From Quercus robur (lineage: Eukaryota > Streptophyta > Magnoliopsida > Fagales > Fagaceae), in NCBI RefSeq assembly GCF_932294415.1, contig NC_065538.1:42437843-42501842 (forward strand): a DNA stretch of 64,000 nucleotides. Direction: 5' to 3'. Under the pieces are notes generated by a model. It did no database searches and was not told the origin of the DNA. It was given only the letters and a program-made list of their open reading frames with translations. Position 1 is the stretch's first letter; every line of letters begins with the position of its first letter. The position numbers and the translations under genes are program-made. Positions 12,938 to 26,385 of the stretch are shown one piece after another.

Positions 12938-13472
12938 TAGGTGTAGAAAAATCTAACACGACCTGTAAACCTGATACAACTAACCTGTTTATAAATAGGT
13001 CATAGGTTAAGGCTAAACGAGTTTGGGTCATATTTGGGTTAACACGGTTAACTTGTTTAATAAACAAGTTGTGTTCATATTCAACATGCAAATCTATTTG
13101 ACCTGTTTGCCTCATTTAGTTTATGAAGGTATTAGTTTTTATTATTATTATTTTGTTATTATTGCTTAATTTATGCTTATATTTATATGTTTATTACTAT
13201 ATTTATGATCGCAATTGTATTTTAATTTTAGACCTATTAATCAAATGGGTTATTAAACTAGTCATTTGTATTGACCTTTACATGACTTGTTAATTAAATG
13301 AGTTAAACATATCGTATTGGGTTGACCTGTTTAATATACATGTCATGTTAAGGTTGAAGATTATTGACACGTTTACTAAACAAGTTGGGTTCGAGTCAAC
13401 ATATAGCCAAATACTCATGACTCGACACGACACGACACAAATCTGACCTGTGAACATGAATTGCCACCCCTA
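12938..13472. mobile_element. hAT-type MITE with 8-bp target duplication
   Basis: The ends are imperfect inverted repeats: left TAGGTGTAG..., right ending ...CCACCCCTA (reverse complement TAGGGGTGG). Just inside are inverted CACGAC-rich stretches (TAACACGACCTG on the left, CGACACGACACGACAC on the right). The flanks are CTCTTACA (12930-12937) and CTCTCACA (13473-13480), an 8-bp target-site duplication with one mismatch, as made by hAT transposases. The 535-bp element has no transposase coding capacity. Confidence 0.75.
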
Positions 13473-13480
13473 CTCTCACA

Positions 13481-14060
13481 TGATAAGTTTAACCATTTCA
13501 AATCTCTCTTACATAATGAATTAACCATTTTGAAACTTATCACTTATAAGTGTCAAATTAATGTTGTGAAAACAATAATGTTTAATTAAGTGCATATAAT
13601 AACTTCTACAACTCAATGCAATTAAAATGCCTTTAATTATTACAATAAATACCCAAATCAACATTGAATGCCATTTATACCAGACTATCATTAATTATCA
13701 TATACTGATTTTAATTGCTTAAACAACTTATTTATTATTTTTCATTAATGATGCTACTTTGTTTGTTTATTTGCTTCATTCAATTTTTTAATTTGTTTAT
13801 TTGCTTCATTCAATTTTTTAATATGAGAAATTTTATGTTTACAATATTTTTACAACAAATCTTAAGTGGTGGGTTTCTACAGGTTGTTCTTAGTGGTGTA
13901 AAAAAGTAATTTCAGTGGTAGGTTCAAATTAGAACCAATAACAACTAACCACCTATAGTTTGTTGTAAAAATGTTGTGAACGTAACACTTCTCTTTTTAC
14001 ATTGCATAGAAATATCAAATAGTATCATTTCACACCTTTTTTCATAGGTAGAAGAAACCC
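13481..14060. repeat. Left copy of an ancient local duplication
   Basis: The stretch from about 13490 to 13760 matches 16375-16700 in the same order and orientation, sharing phrases such as AATAATGTTTAATTAAGTG, TTACAATAAAT..CCAAATCAACAT, and ATGCCATTTATA followed by CATTAATTATCAT. The copies differ by many substitutions and indels. An additional 30-bp direct repeat (TTATTTGCTTCATTCAATTT) sits at 13766-13826. Confidence 0.6.
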
Positions 14061-14192
14061 ATTTAAAAATTGGTTTTTAACTTAGTATATATGTATGGAT
14101 GTACATTAAAATTTTTTTCTAAATTGAATAATAGCGATTATTATTATTATTATTATTATTATCAACCCTTGAAAAAGCCTTGTAATAATATT

Positions 14193-14949
14193 TGTGGGGT
14201 CCAATAATTTATGGGTCCAGTCCACACGCTTATGGGAAGCCCACCGGTCTTAAACTGAAGGAGGCCAGGGCCCAAGCTCGAAACTAGGAAACATAAAAAT
14301 AGCCTGAAGACATAGCCGAGGACGGTTTCGTCCTCGGCAGGCCCAAAACCTCAGGGATAGTAATGGAACACGAGTAAGCTAGAAAGATCAGAAAATATCC
14401 TGGGGAAGTTGTCTTTAATGCCCTTCCCTGACATGACACTGCCCCTAACAGAGCCTGGATCTTAGGCTTTATGGATCATCTCCAGTAATTTTGGGATTAG
14501 ATTGATGGGACAGATATCTGTCCTGGAAAGATCGACCCTACACGTGGACGAAGGACAACGAACGTAGGCTAGTATAAAAGAGAATGTTATGTGACCAAAA
14601 GGGAGGCTCTCCCATCTAGCTTCTGGAGAAAGACTTGATGAAAGAGAATGCCTGGAGAATATACGCCGGACACCACCTAAAAACCCGCCGACGGGTAACC
14701 GGGGACAACACCATCGCTCCTCGGACATGATCCGAGGAGCCAAATCCTCCTAGATACAAGATTGAAGGGCCTGAATATCCAGCCTAAAGCTTTATCTCAT
14801 GCTGGTTCACCTAAAGTCCGGCCCGAAATGTCCCCCTGTGATCCAACGCTGGCCTTTCAAGCCCACTCTCTACAAATACTATTGTGAGGGACTTTCCGCG
14901 TGCGAGCCCAACACAGTCGTTGGGCCGTTAAAGATTTTGTGTCCCTACA
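14193..14949 (+). mobile_element. Solo LTR of a Ty3/gypsy-type element
   Basis: The 757-bp segment starts TGTGGGGTCCAATAATTT, ends GTGTCCCTACA, and is bounded by perfect 5-bp repeats ATATT (14188-14192 and 14950-14954). It has no internal coding region and is much more GC-rich than its surroundings, with CCGAGGA/TCCTCGG motifs inside. Its first 20 bases match, in reverse complement, the right edge of the LTR at 49311-49971, so both belong to one LTR superfamily. A solo LTR flanked by a target duplication is the expected product of LTR-LTR recombination. Confidence 0.85.
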
Positions 14950-14954
14950 ATATT

Positions 14955-16370
14955 ATTTGATAGAGTAAGCAAATTGTTTAATTTTGATTGTGCTATTTTA
15001 AAGGGAAAAAGAAGGACCAGTGTATCCTTAACATAACATTTGTTATTGTGATGTAATAATTGCAATAAATATATATTTATAATTTTCAAGTAATTTATAA
15101 TGATCGAGTTATTATGAAAACACAGTGAAAATGAATAATCAACTTTTGTAAAAATGGTAAAATATTCATTGAAATTTATACTTAAATTATAAATAAGATT
15201 AATGGGTTAGAAGTGGTTTTAGATAGACTTAAGATAGTTTTAAATGGGCTAAAAGTATTTCATAGATATATAATAAATTCTAATTGATGCTTTATGCTTT
15301 AAAGTTTAGATTAAAAATTTATATAGAAAAATATTTTGACAAGAAATTAATGATTGAATAGTACTTCAGTACTTTTTTTTTTTTGAGAAAGAGTAGTACT
15401 TGGTACAAAATTTGAGTGCATTTTAAAATGTAAGAGCACTTATCGTATAATTAGATTGCAAATAGAAAAACACTTGGCACAAAATTGTAGTGCAACTAAA
15501 ATCTAATTTAGATTTTTGATGGAGTTTTCACTTTAACGTATTATATAAATTTTGTGATATTGTGGTGGGTGAGGGGGGAGGGAAACAAAGAGAAGAATAT
15601 AATGGGTTATATATATATATAGTAGGCTTTCAATTACTTATGCATCTTTATGAAATTTACTTCCAATTTTTTTAAACAATGCAGTGCTCAAAGTCGATAA
15701 TATTAGGACCACGTTTTACCTTCACTTTTGTGTGTGTGTTAAAACAAATCACAAGTATCTTGTTTATGAATTTAGATTTTGTCATGTCATCAATAGTTTA
15801 AATGAATACTATAATAATGCTAATAAATATTTGTTTAAATGTTAATAAGATAATAGAACCTAAACCATTCATTTAATCATAATCAGTTAGGATTTTAAGA
15901 GCTTCCTAGTTACTCTAAACAAACATATTGGGTTTTAACCATTTTGAGGTGAATTCTTTCTTTTCAGAATGGAATCCATGGATGGAATGTAATTAAGAAA
16001 ATAATCATTTTGTTGTTTCTTTACGAGAATTTGCAATTAATAAGCTAAATTAGCATACCTGAGTTTGTATAATATATGATTCAACTTGTTATATAATTAC
16101 TTTCACATTAAACTCTGTCATAATAAGTTCACATCTCTCTCTTATGATGTGGTTAGATGGCATGATTTGGATATTTGGATTTGGATTTGAGTGATTAAAA
16201 TACAAATATCTTGTTTAGACAGTTTAAAAAATATCAAGAATTTGAATTTGACAAATCCACCTATAATTTTAAAGGTTTAAAATTATTGAATTTGAAATAA
16301 TACCTAAAATCAATTGATTAGAAGTCAATGCATTTCAAATCAATTAATTTAAAATTCATATCCCAATTTA
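14955..16370. other. Intergenic AT-rich region
   Basis: No gene or complete element recognised. It includes a short TA microsatellite at about 15609-15622. Around 16078-16140 it resembles 12868-12935, extending the local duplication described for 13.5 and 16.4 kb. Confidence 0.4.
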
Positions 16371-16800
16371 AATTCTAGCTTCCAAACGCAACCTTAATGG
16401 ATTTAATCATTTTAAAACTTATCGCTTATCAAATGTCAAAACCACAGGTACAAAACAATAATGTTTAATTAAGTGGAAAAATTAACTCATGCAACTCAAA
16501 TGCAAATAAATGTCTTTAGTTGTTACAATAAATGTCCAAATCAACATAGCATGCCATTTATATTGGATGTCATTAATTATCATCTACTAATTTTAATTGC
16601 TTACCCATCCCCTTTATTATTTCTTTATTAATTATTGATGATATTTTTTTTGGTAAACAATTATTAATGATATCACTTTTTTGTTTGTTTGCCTGTTCAT
16701 TCAACCCTTTCACGTGGAATAGAAACAGAAATATCAAATACAATCACACATTTTTCCTATATAAAGAGGCCAAAACAAATCATGGGCATCTTTTTTTTTA
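16371..16800. repeat. Right copy of the ancient local duplication
   Basis: Collinear with 13481-14060; see that entry. This copy lacks the hAT-type MITE and the solo LTR that lie next to the left copy, so these inserted after the duplication or were never in this copy. Confidence 0.55.
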
Positions 16801-17592
16801 ATGTATTTATTTTTTGTCATGGGTGAAAAATTCTAGTGGGTACTAATAAGCAGTGAACATGCCACATTTATTTCATGGGTGGATTGGTGGGTTAAAATCT
16901 CTTGGTCGGTAAAGCCATGGACATATAAGATATATTCTATTCAGATCATGCTAGTAGTGGCTCAAAAAAACTACTAGTGCAATTTTCTAAAGAAAATTTT
17001 CAAAGAGTATTTTCTAAAAATTCAAAGTGTTAATCACCACAAGGGTATTTATTTTTTCTGTGCATTTAATTGGTTACCAAATCTACCCCATATGACAAAA
17101 ACACCCTTATTCAATGGCATGGAAGATGGGAATGTCCCATTCATTGTGGCCAACTTTCTCAAAATCTTAATGTATGACAGCAATGGTACTTTATTTATAG
17201 AGCATTCAATGGGTTACCAACTAAAGCTGAAATTTCCACCAAATAAAAGAAAAAATTTGAAATGACTAACCAAAATAAGATCGTTTATCCTAAAAATTAA
17301 TTGATGTCGTGATCTGATTATAAAGAGTATTATTAAGAGTAAACGTCATAAGTTGAAATTCTTAAAAAAAAAAAAAAAAAAAAAAACCCTTGTATTATTG
17401 GCAAATTGACAAAATGACAAAAAAATAAAACAAAAAACAAAATACAAAATCCAACTTGCCTGAACCCATCTGCATGGCACCCTCAAATTCTGTACACCCT
17501 CACTGTACTCAATCAGCCCCTATCATAAGAACCAATTTGGACCACAGTGTAGAGTACATGTATGTGTATATATATATATGTAATAAAAATAG

Positions 17593-17826
17593 TCTCTCTC
17601 TCTCTCTCTCTCTCTCTCTAGAAAGTTGAAAATTAATTCTGTTTGCTTGTCGCTTTTGTTTCGGGTCCTTTTGCATGGCACTGTCACTTACTGCTTAGCT
17701 GCTCACTCAGGTTCCCTCTTTCTCTCTGTCTATCACTCTCTATTCGTTTCTTTAAGAAAAATCCCCAAGTGAAGTGGGGCCACGCTAAAATTGCATATAC
17801 TGCTCAAATCTTCATCTGGGTATTCG

Positions 17827-17864
<38 letters not shown>
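17593..17864 (+). repeat. (CT)n and (TA)n microsatellites upstream of the LEUNIG-like gene
   Basis: A CT run at 17593-17619 and a TA run at about 17832-17864 flank a likely 5' UTR segment. Pyrimidine-rich CT tracts close to transcription starts are common in plant promoters, so the CT run may mark the core promoter. The gene's ATG is at 17946. Confidence 0.7.
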
Positions 17865-17866
<2 letters not shown>

Positions 17867-17945
17867 ATTTTTGTGTGTCCGTACAACTCCAACCCATTTT
17901 GTTTCACTTTTCATTTTTTGGTAAAGGATTGCGTTGAAACAAATT

Positions 17946-20900
17946 ATGGCTTCTGGTTCTGGTCATGACTGGGATGCTGAGAAAATGTGAGTTTCTTTGC
18001 TTTAAATATATATGTGGGTGTTTACCTTTTTTTTTTTTTTTGGTATATACTTAATAAGAAAATTTGTGTTCATTTGATTTGATGATGTGGGGTTATTATA
18101 GGTTTGAACTGTACTTGCTTGATTATATGGTTAAGAAGAATATGCATAAGACTGCTCAAATTTTCAGAAAGGAGGCCAAAGTTTGTAACAATCCTGTTGG
18201 TAATGTTGTCTTCCTTTACATGCTCTTACTTTATATATGAATCTTATTTTTACTATTATATTATTATTCTTCTGATAAATGAATCTACCTTTTAATTTAG
18301 TACTGAGATGCAACCCCCCCTTTTTTTTTTTTTGGTTGTGTTGTATTTTCCTACTATTGTTATTGTTTTTTATAATATCTTTGAGTACACGTTTCTGTCT
18401 CTGTCATTTTCCTTGAGAATGAACATTTGAGGTATTTTCTAATTTCTGTCCTTTAAGTTACTGAATTGTGCTTATGGTTCATGTCAATTTCTTGTTTGGT
18501 TCCATATTGATTTCATGAGGCTTCTTGCTCAATGCACTGCACTTTAATTTGTCCCTTATGGTATTTTTTGGGGGTTGATGTGATGTTTAAATTGTCACCA
18601 TAAGTTGATTGTTTGTTGATTAGAAATGTGGGGTTCTTGTTCTAGTGATTGACTCTGCTGAAGGATTCTTATATGAATGGTGGTCGATATTTTATGACGT
18701 GTATGCCTCTAGGCAACTGCAGGATCAGCAGGCGAAGGCAGAGGCCTCAACTGAGGTGATGCTTTGTCAAATTTAAGGCATCATTGAGCTTAGTTTTGTT
18801 GTATGATAGAGCATTCTAGGCGTTCTTTGTTCAATTTTCAGGCTACGCAAATGACAGAGAATGAGCAACAAAATATCTACTCAGCAATGCCGCAGTTAGC
18901 GATTAATCAGCACAGGCCTGGAAAATTGCCTGTCATTAATGACTTTGATAAGATGTTGGGCCAACCAGCTTCTTGTCTGTTGGCTGCAAAAATGTATGAA
19001 GAGCGTCTTAGACATCCTACTAGAACCTTTGAACCCAATTTACGCCTTGTTGATGTTAGCAAATTGAATCTCCCAAAGTCACCTGTAAGTTCAAGGTATT
19101 TCGGAGATGTGTATCATATTAAATTGATGTGAGCTGGAGTTCTATTTTTTCAGTTTACGTAGTTCTGACACACCCCACATGCCCTTGCCTTGGATTTGAG
19201 CTTCTCAATTTACATGAAATGAAAAAATGTATAACAAATTTCTTTGTTAAATGAAAGGAGAGTTAGGCTCCTTAGTTCCATGATCTGGCTCTCTAAATAT
19301 ATATAAAGTTTGATATATGAAATTTGAGAAATTGTTGCTCCTATGTCAAGAGGATTGCGTAGGATCCTTGTTACTGTTAATTGGCTTCATTTACATGGAT
19401 TTTTTAACCTTTTCCTTTTTCAATTTTTATTCATGTGTCAGCCATCCACAGCAGCAAATTCATAAGCAGGCTAATCAGCAGGTTGTGAGAGTATGGTCAA
19501 TTCTTTTTAAACATTATCATGAAATTCATAACTGCTAGAACTTCTTTGAAGATTAATGTTACTGGTGGTGCAGGGAAATAGAAATGACATTGGCATGGAG
19601 AAAACAGTAACTATGGACCCTATGCTGTATGGAATACCAAAGCTTAAACTCCCAATATCCAGACCTCATGATGCAGGTTCTATCATATCCTACTTTCTAG
19701 ATTTTTCATTTCTACACAGAATTTAGTACCAAGGAATTGAATAAATGATTATCTTTTCTGTTTGATTCATGTGTTGTATTGTGTTAAGAAGGAAATAAAT
19801 ATATGATATCGTACTTTGCTTCTGTTGTTAACCTACTGTAGTCTTTATAAAATCTTTATGTCTTAACATGAGGCTAATGCCCTCTACGTTTATTTGACCA
19901 AACAACAAATTGTAATCAAGTTCCCTCCTTTTTTTCCCCCTTGATTTTTTTGGGGAGTGGTCAGAGACAAGTAATATCCATGTGGTCTGTACAAAGTGAT
20001 GTGCATAATGATGAGTGGCTTTTATTGATCTTAATACTTGTAAGGGCAATATTTTTCTCTGAATTCATGTAAGGGCAACGTTATAGTTGATGTTTAAATG
20101 CCTAATGTTTAATCTCTGCAGGGATGAATGAGGGAGTCAATTCATCACTGCTGGATGGATGGCCTTTAACTGTAAGTTATTATAACATATTTGTCCCTGG
20201 AGCTAGCTAGGTAGCATGTCTATGTTCTATCTTGTTGTTGTTATTAATTCCTGTCAAGCGTTAATTAAAATTCCTAGTTCAATCTTCTGAATATTTTGGT
20301 TGGAACTTGACCGAATTTCCTGAGTTTGGGACACCAGGTACTGAACCCAGTTCTGCAGGCACCAAGCTATACACATCAATTTCAGATGTTGACACCAGAA
20401 TGTCAGCAAGCACTTTTGGCCCAAGTACTGTCATGTACACCTGGAAACCAGACAGACACTTTTCCTGGAAGCCCTGCCAATTTTGCTAGTCCAAATGTGA
20501 TGCTTCCCAAAATTGAATTATCTGTGAATGATGAACAGGTTAGTGGAAACAATGACCTTCAAGTTCTGGCTGTTTGGTTTCCCTATGTATCAAAGAAGCT
20601 AGAGTTGTGATATGAATTACTTTGCCGTTCAATTCTATGTGAATCAGCAACTAGGAATGTGATAACTACACAACCATTCTATCATTATTTGCTATGTTGA
20701 CATTTGATGTGCTTTGCATTTTTCAATGTAATTATTTCAAATTCTTCATATTTGTAGTGGATAACTATATGTGTATATATATATATATAAATTTATAAAT
20801 AGCAACAGTCAAAGCTATCTAAGAAATTGCTGTACATGCCAGCTCCTAGACGTAAACAACAATAAAGATTGTTACATGGATAATATAATCGTGTGTAATA

Positions 20901-23900
20901 CGATGTTGATTGTTGAACCATTTATAAATACAAAGAACTCCTGTACAGTAATGTGAAAATTTTCTGAAATAAGAAAAATATACAATCATATACTATACAC
21001 TTGTCAAACTTGTCAACCATCGATCTTGAGTTTATTTACCAAAAACAAATAGATTTGTGGAAATATCAGTGAGCTGAACTGGATGAGATAGGAAGAAAAT
21101 CCTAGCAAAGAGCTTACACATAAATTTGCTTTTGGTGAACTCTATCTTGGACCTGATTCCAATGCTGGACAGTCTATCTATGAAAGAAAATTAGAGAAGA
21201 GGAACATTACATGGGCTTTTAAAAGACTTGATAGTAAGTTCCACTTTGCTATGGCAAATAGTTTTTATAATTTATGTGAAATCAAAAGCAGTAACTTGCC
21301 ATGTGATGACTTGGGAACAGGTCATTTGGATTCACACTTGTATGTTATATTTTGAATAGGCACCCAAGAAAATGTCTGTTGACGCAGTGACATTGGTATT
21401 GTGGCCCATTATGTTATTGAACCATGGGCTTGGCAGACAAGATAAGTGTGATAAAGTAACAGTAATGATGTTGGCCTTAAGTTATTTGGGATAGTGTTCA
21501 GTTGAATTTAGATGCTGATAAGTATGAATGCATAATGATGTATGATAAATGTTCCACATCCCTATGATGATTTTTATAGAGATCCCTTGTTGTTTTTGAT
21601 GCTTTGGTGTTCTTGTGTTTTCATCCCTCTTCTTTTAATAAATGATATAGATAATGAAAGGATTAATTCTATAAATGAATCAAATGCAGATACTGATTTT
21701 CAAATTTCCCTTGTAAATCTTCACAATCCTTTAAATGATAAGTTGATAATGACTCAGATATTGGTCCAAACGAAACAAAATGAAGAGCACCAATACCAAA
21801 ATGATCAAATAAAGCAGCAGAAGTTACTAGAGGTTAGTTGCACCCTGGATTAAACCATTATCTTTGTTAGGAAAGTTGAATATTAATGCTTCCTTACTTG
21901 GTCGAAGGTTATGGTTTCTTATATAAATACATGTATGTGTATGTATGTAACTTTTCTGTCATTTTTTTCAATATTACTCGTTTTGGATCAGAATGGCAGA
22001 AAGCGGAAGACAAGATCATATTCAAGAGCTGGAGAGAAAACTTTGGTAGGTCATACCCCTTGGGAGAAAGCATAGGGGCTCTTTCCTTCATCTCTTGGCC
22101 ATTATATTTATAAGAAAATAAACATTTACAAATAATAAATTTAGAGACCCACTCATCATAAATATTGAATATATCTCTTTCTGGTATGCACGCTATCTTT
22201 GGCTTTTTGTCTTCTTATTTTAGCTCTTTTCATGGGTGCTTTATGAAAGGGTTGTATAAATGGAAACAGTAAACCTGTAGAAAATGTTGAATCTAATGCT
22301 GAAAATGCTGGAAGCACAAGCACTCCTTTCAGCAGTTCAAAAATTCATTCTAAAGCATGCACTAAAGATGAACATAAAGGTAATTCTTCTACACTTGTAG
22401 TATAAAAATAATTTCTAGTTTGTTGACATGATTTTGGTATTTAAGCTTAGAATCTAGTAGATGCTATATGTCAGGAATTATGCTAGGATACTATGCGAAA
22501 TACAAGATGTTGAAAAGGGAATAATGCACAATTTGAAATAATGCCATCTGAATATTCATGGATATTTGTTCTAACATAATGATTCATCACCATCTGGTAG
22601 GCTTTACTTTTGAAAAGGTTATCACTCTCCACTCAAGCAAAAACAAGGGGTCATGCTGCCATTTTTCATCAGATGGGAAGTTGTTAGCTAGTGCAGGGCA
22701 TGAAAATAAGGTGGTTGGTGTGGTCCATCGTTTAAAAGAATTTTTCCTTTTATTTTGAATTATTTCTGAGCTAATAGCATTTTCCACTGACAGGTTTTGA
22801 TTTGGAATGTGGAAACTTTTGGTTCCATAGATACTGCAGAAGGGCATTCTCATCTCATTACAGATGTTCGGTTTAGACCAAGTTCAACTATTTTCGCAAC
22901 TTCTTCCTTTGATAGAACTGTGAAATTATGGGATGCAGCAAGTGTAAGTTTCTTCCTTGCCAATTCTGACCTTGATTGTCTCTGTCTGTCTTCTTGTTTA
23001 TAACATCAGTATTCTTTAATATTTTTTTGTGTACTGTTCCTTTATCTTGTCTGTTATCCCTTTAGGATTTGAAGGACTTCTGGCATTGAAGGTGCTATTT
23101 TTATTGGTGGATCAGAGGCTTTTTTCTATATAATTTTTTTTTTAATATTGTAATTGATTCAGCTTCTCTATGATAGCTTCTAACAGATATATAAATCTCA
23201 TTTTGGTTTGTTTTGCCTGGTTTTATTTTAATGTATTTTACTCTAGTTAAAATTTTTTGGCATGGATCTATAGTACCTCAGAGGATTTAAATTGTTCATG
23301 TTGAAATTGTAACAGATACAGATCATTCTTTTACATTGATATTGCCTTTAGATTGTTATATTGACAATTTGAACTTTCAAGTTCTTATTTTCATCCAAAG
23401 TCTGCATTTGTAGATTTTATAATTCTTTTAATTGTTGCACGAGCTATTCATCAAGTGATAACAATATGAAGGCATATGTTCATCCTCTCTTATGAATTTG
23501 GTTCTTTGTACAGCTTCAATTGCATTGCCTAAATGAAAAGGCCAAATCTTGGTATTAATTTCTTAGAATGATTTGATTTTCTAAATGATATATGACATGT
23601 GCCCACTTTATATATAATAATTATATTAAATTAACTTTATTGGATTGTTAAGGGTACAAGTTACAAGTGAAACTTATTTTAGTTTAAAGATCCTAGGTGT
23701 CTTTGCCCCCTTTCTCTTGATAAGTAACAGTTCTGCTACCCAACTCAAACTGTGCTATCTGTGAAAGCCAAATCCCAGAAACAAACATAAGGTAGGGAAA
23801 AGGTAAAAAGAACAAACAAAAAGATAGTATAGAATGTAATTCTGACCTGAATTTGCAAGCAACATCAAGGTCCTGAAAAAATTCTTTTAATAAGTTGGGC

Positions 23901-26385
23901 CTCAGGGCTTTTATATGGGGGATGAGATCTCAGCTACTGTTATGCCTGCTTCAGTTATGTGGGTTAGACCAGGTATTTTTCCAGGTTGGGTGAGCTGCGA
24001 AGGTGTTTCTGTGATCAGCCAGATTGGTGATCAGACAACCTTGATGCCCTCAAACCTGACCTTACATTTCCCTATCAGTATATAGTACTTAACACTCTGT
24101 TTATAATTGCAATTTCCTCCAGTGCAGTTCAGTTATGCGTGGGTTTGACTAAGCATATTTTTGCCTGAATATGAGATTTAAATGGGCCTAGTTCATTATC
24201 TTTTTATGCCTTTGATCTACTATGTAATTCTCCTTTTACGATTTATGAGTTTTTTTTTTTTTTTTTTAAATCAAGTAAAGGAGTAATCAAATCCTTTAAC
24301 ATAAATAATAGGTTTTGGTTTTGTGTTTGTTCTATTGTAGCCAACCAAATCATTGTGTGAGCTTCTTGGGCATGCTGAACAAGTAATGTCAGTGGATTTC
24401 CACCCAACAAAGTTGGACCTCCTCTGCTCTTGTGACAGTAATAATGAGATCCGACTATGGAATGTCACCCAATATTCTTGCACACGTGTCACTAAGGTCA
24501 GATCTTGAGCTATTCATTTGTTAGAATGTCTAGCATCATGATATGCTAATATTTGAAATAACACATTTATTTCTTGTAGACGCTAATAACAGGTTATAAT
24601 TACAAAAGGTACTATGTTGCCGGACTAATGTCTTAGTAGAGTTAAATTCAGTGGCTTTAATAAACTATACATCTCATGTTAGGATGTCATCCTTGGCCTC
24701 GTACTTGATTAAGGACCTTCGACTCAATGTTTTCAGCATATCTTTTGAAAATTGTACCTTTTTAATTTTGAAAGTTTTGTGAATGGTCAACTACAATAAA
24801 GTCTCATGATTTTTAGAAAGTAAATACACAAATAGTGAATTTCACAGCCTTAAAGTTAGATTTATCTTCTCATAATCTGTGTAAAAAAACATGAGCATGC
24901 GCCATTGAAGAGTCATTTAGTGTCATAACATTAGGTTGTCTTCATTTATGGCTATGTTCAGGAGTTGAAAAAACTTTATGAAACCATTTTTTTTAATTTA
25001 ATTGCTGAAACTTTTCCACAAACTTTGAGTCATTTTCCTGCAAAACAGTTGTCATGGTGGCTATAGTGTATTGTATTGAAAGATGATGCTGGCAGTCAAA
25101 TTTTTGTGCAATTCTATTTATCAGTGCCTTAAATCTTCTATTGGAATAACTGCAGGGAGCTACTAAACAAGTTAGATTCCAGCCTCAATTTGGAAAGCTT
25201 TTGGCCACTGCTGCCGGAAATGGTATCCATATAATTGATGTAGAGAATGACAGCCTCCAGTTCTTCTTGAAGGTTAAGCCCTAGTGCATTTAGATTTTAT
25301 GTTTTGACTTTCAATTCTTTCAATGTAATTTACATGTTTGAGTTTTTTCTCTTTTAGGGACACGTCAAAGATGTCCTTTCAATTTGCTGGGATACTAGTG
25401 GGAAGTATATTGCCTCTATTAGTGAAGACAGTGCTCGAGTTTGGTCGACTGTGTCAGGTGGAAAATGCATACATGAACTTCATTTAAATGGCAAAAAATT
25501 CCAGTCATGCACTTTTCATCCTGGATATTCACAGCTCTTGATCATTGGTGGTTATCAGGTAAATGGCTATTTCATCTAAAATTCTATTGTTCATCCAAAA
25601 GACATGAAAATAATAAGAATTTGTTGATGTAATAGCGACATGATTAGCTGCAAAGAAGAAAACACGTTAAAGTGCATATCTCCATATTGAACAAGTTTTC
25701 TCTGAACTTAAGAATATCACATCAAGCGCCCCCCACCTCACCAACCCCCCCCCCCCCCCCCCCCCGGGGCTAAATTCATATGGCATGTCACATCAAGTTT
25801 TGTCTAAACTTGAGAATATCATATCAAGGCCTAATTGTTTCTAGTGATATCATCACTTAACTGAGAAATTATCCTAAAAGTTTTAGTTGCCAGAGATTGA
25901 CATTAGGAGAAGCCATTTCTGTGCATTTGACCCTAGAGTCAGTTGACACTCCTGGGATCCTCAATGGGTACACCCAGGGTTCCACGAACCCTTCCCAAAC
26001 TAAATGTAGCAACCAAAACAAAAAACAAAAAAAGCCATTTCAGTTTCCCCCGCCTTTATTAGCCTGCAATCAATTGGTGATAAAAAATCTGATGCACTTG
26101 TGTGTACATGCTATTGGGATGGTTTTATTTTAGCAATCGATTCATTTTGCATTGTCTGTTAGGCTGTTAGCACTATCTTTTTGTTACCGTGCACAATATC
26201 CTCCTCTTGTGAGATTTAATATTTCATGTTTATTGCAGTCTCTTGAGTTGTGGAATCCAACTGAGAACAGTAAAACATGGTCAGTTCCAGCTCACAATGG
26301 GTTAATTGCTGCACTAACAGATTCACCACAGACTGAAATGGTTGCCTCGGCTAGTAATGACCACTGTGTGAAGTTATGGAAGTGA
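17946..26385 (+). CDS. LEUNIG-type transcriptional co-repressor (LisH/LUFS + WD40)
   Basis: Supported exons: 17946-17986, 18102-18199, 18646-18755, 18842-19084, about 19452-19481, 19574-19676, 20122-20171, 20338-20538, about 21640-21832, 21992-22045, 22250-22379, 22601-22710, 22794-22943, 24341-24496, 25156-25272, 25358-25558 and 26239-26385; about 700 aa. The N terminus ([46 protein letters not shown]) is the LisH/LUFS domain, which in LEUNIG and LEUNIG_HOMOLOG binds SEUSS adaptors. A basic NGRKRKTRS segment precedes the WD40 part, which carries repeats ending IWN, LWD, LWN and LWK ([40 protein letters not shown]). LEUNIG proteins repress transcription in floral, leaf and seed development. 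The central Gln-rich region is short and divergent. The junctions around exon 5 and between exons 8 and 9 are not fully resolved; a small exon may be missed. Confidence 0.88.
25745..25767 (+). repeat. Poly-C tract in a LEUNIG-like gene intron
   Basis: About 20 consecutive C bases followed by GGGG, inside the intron between 25558 and 26239. Such runs are unstable and prone to sequencing and assembly length errors. Confidence 0.9.

Noticed and set aside
14462-14743. 93-codon minus-strand frame
   Set aside because: Lies inside the solo LTR and has no retroelement protein similarity; GC-rich LTRs often contain such open frames.
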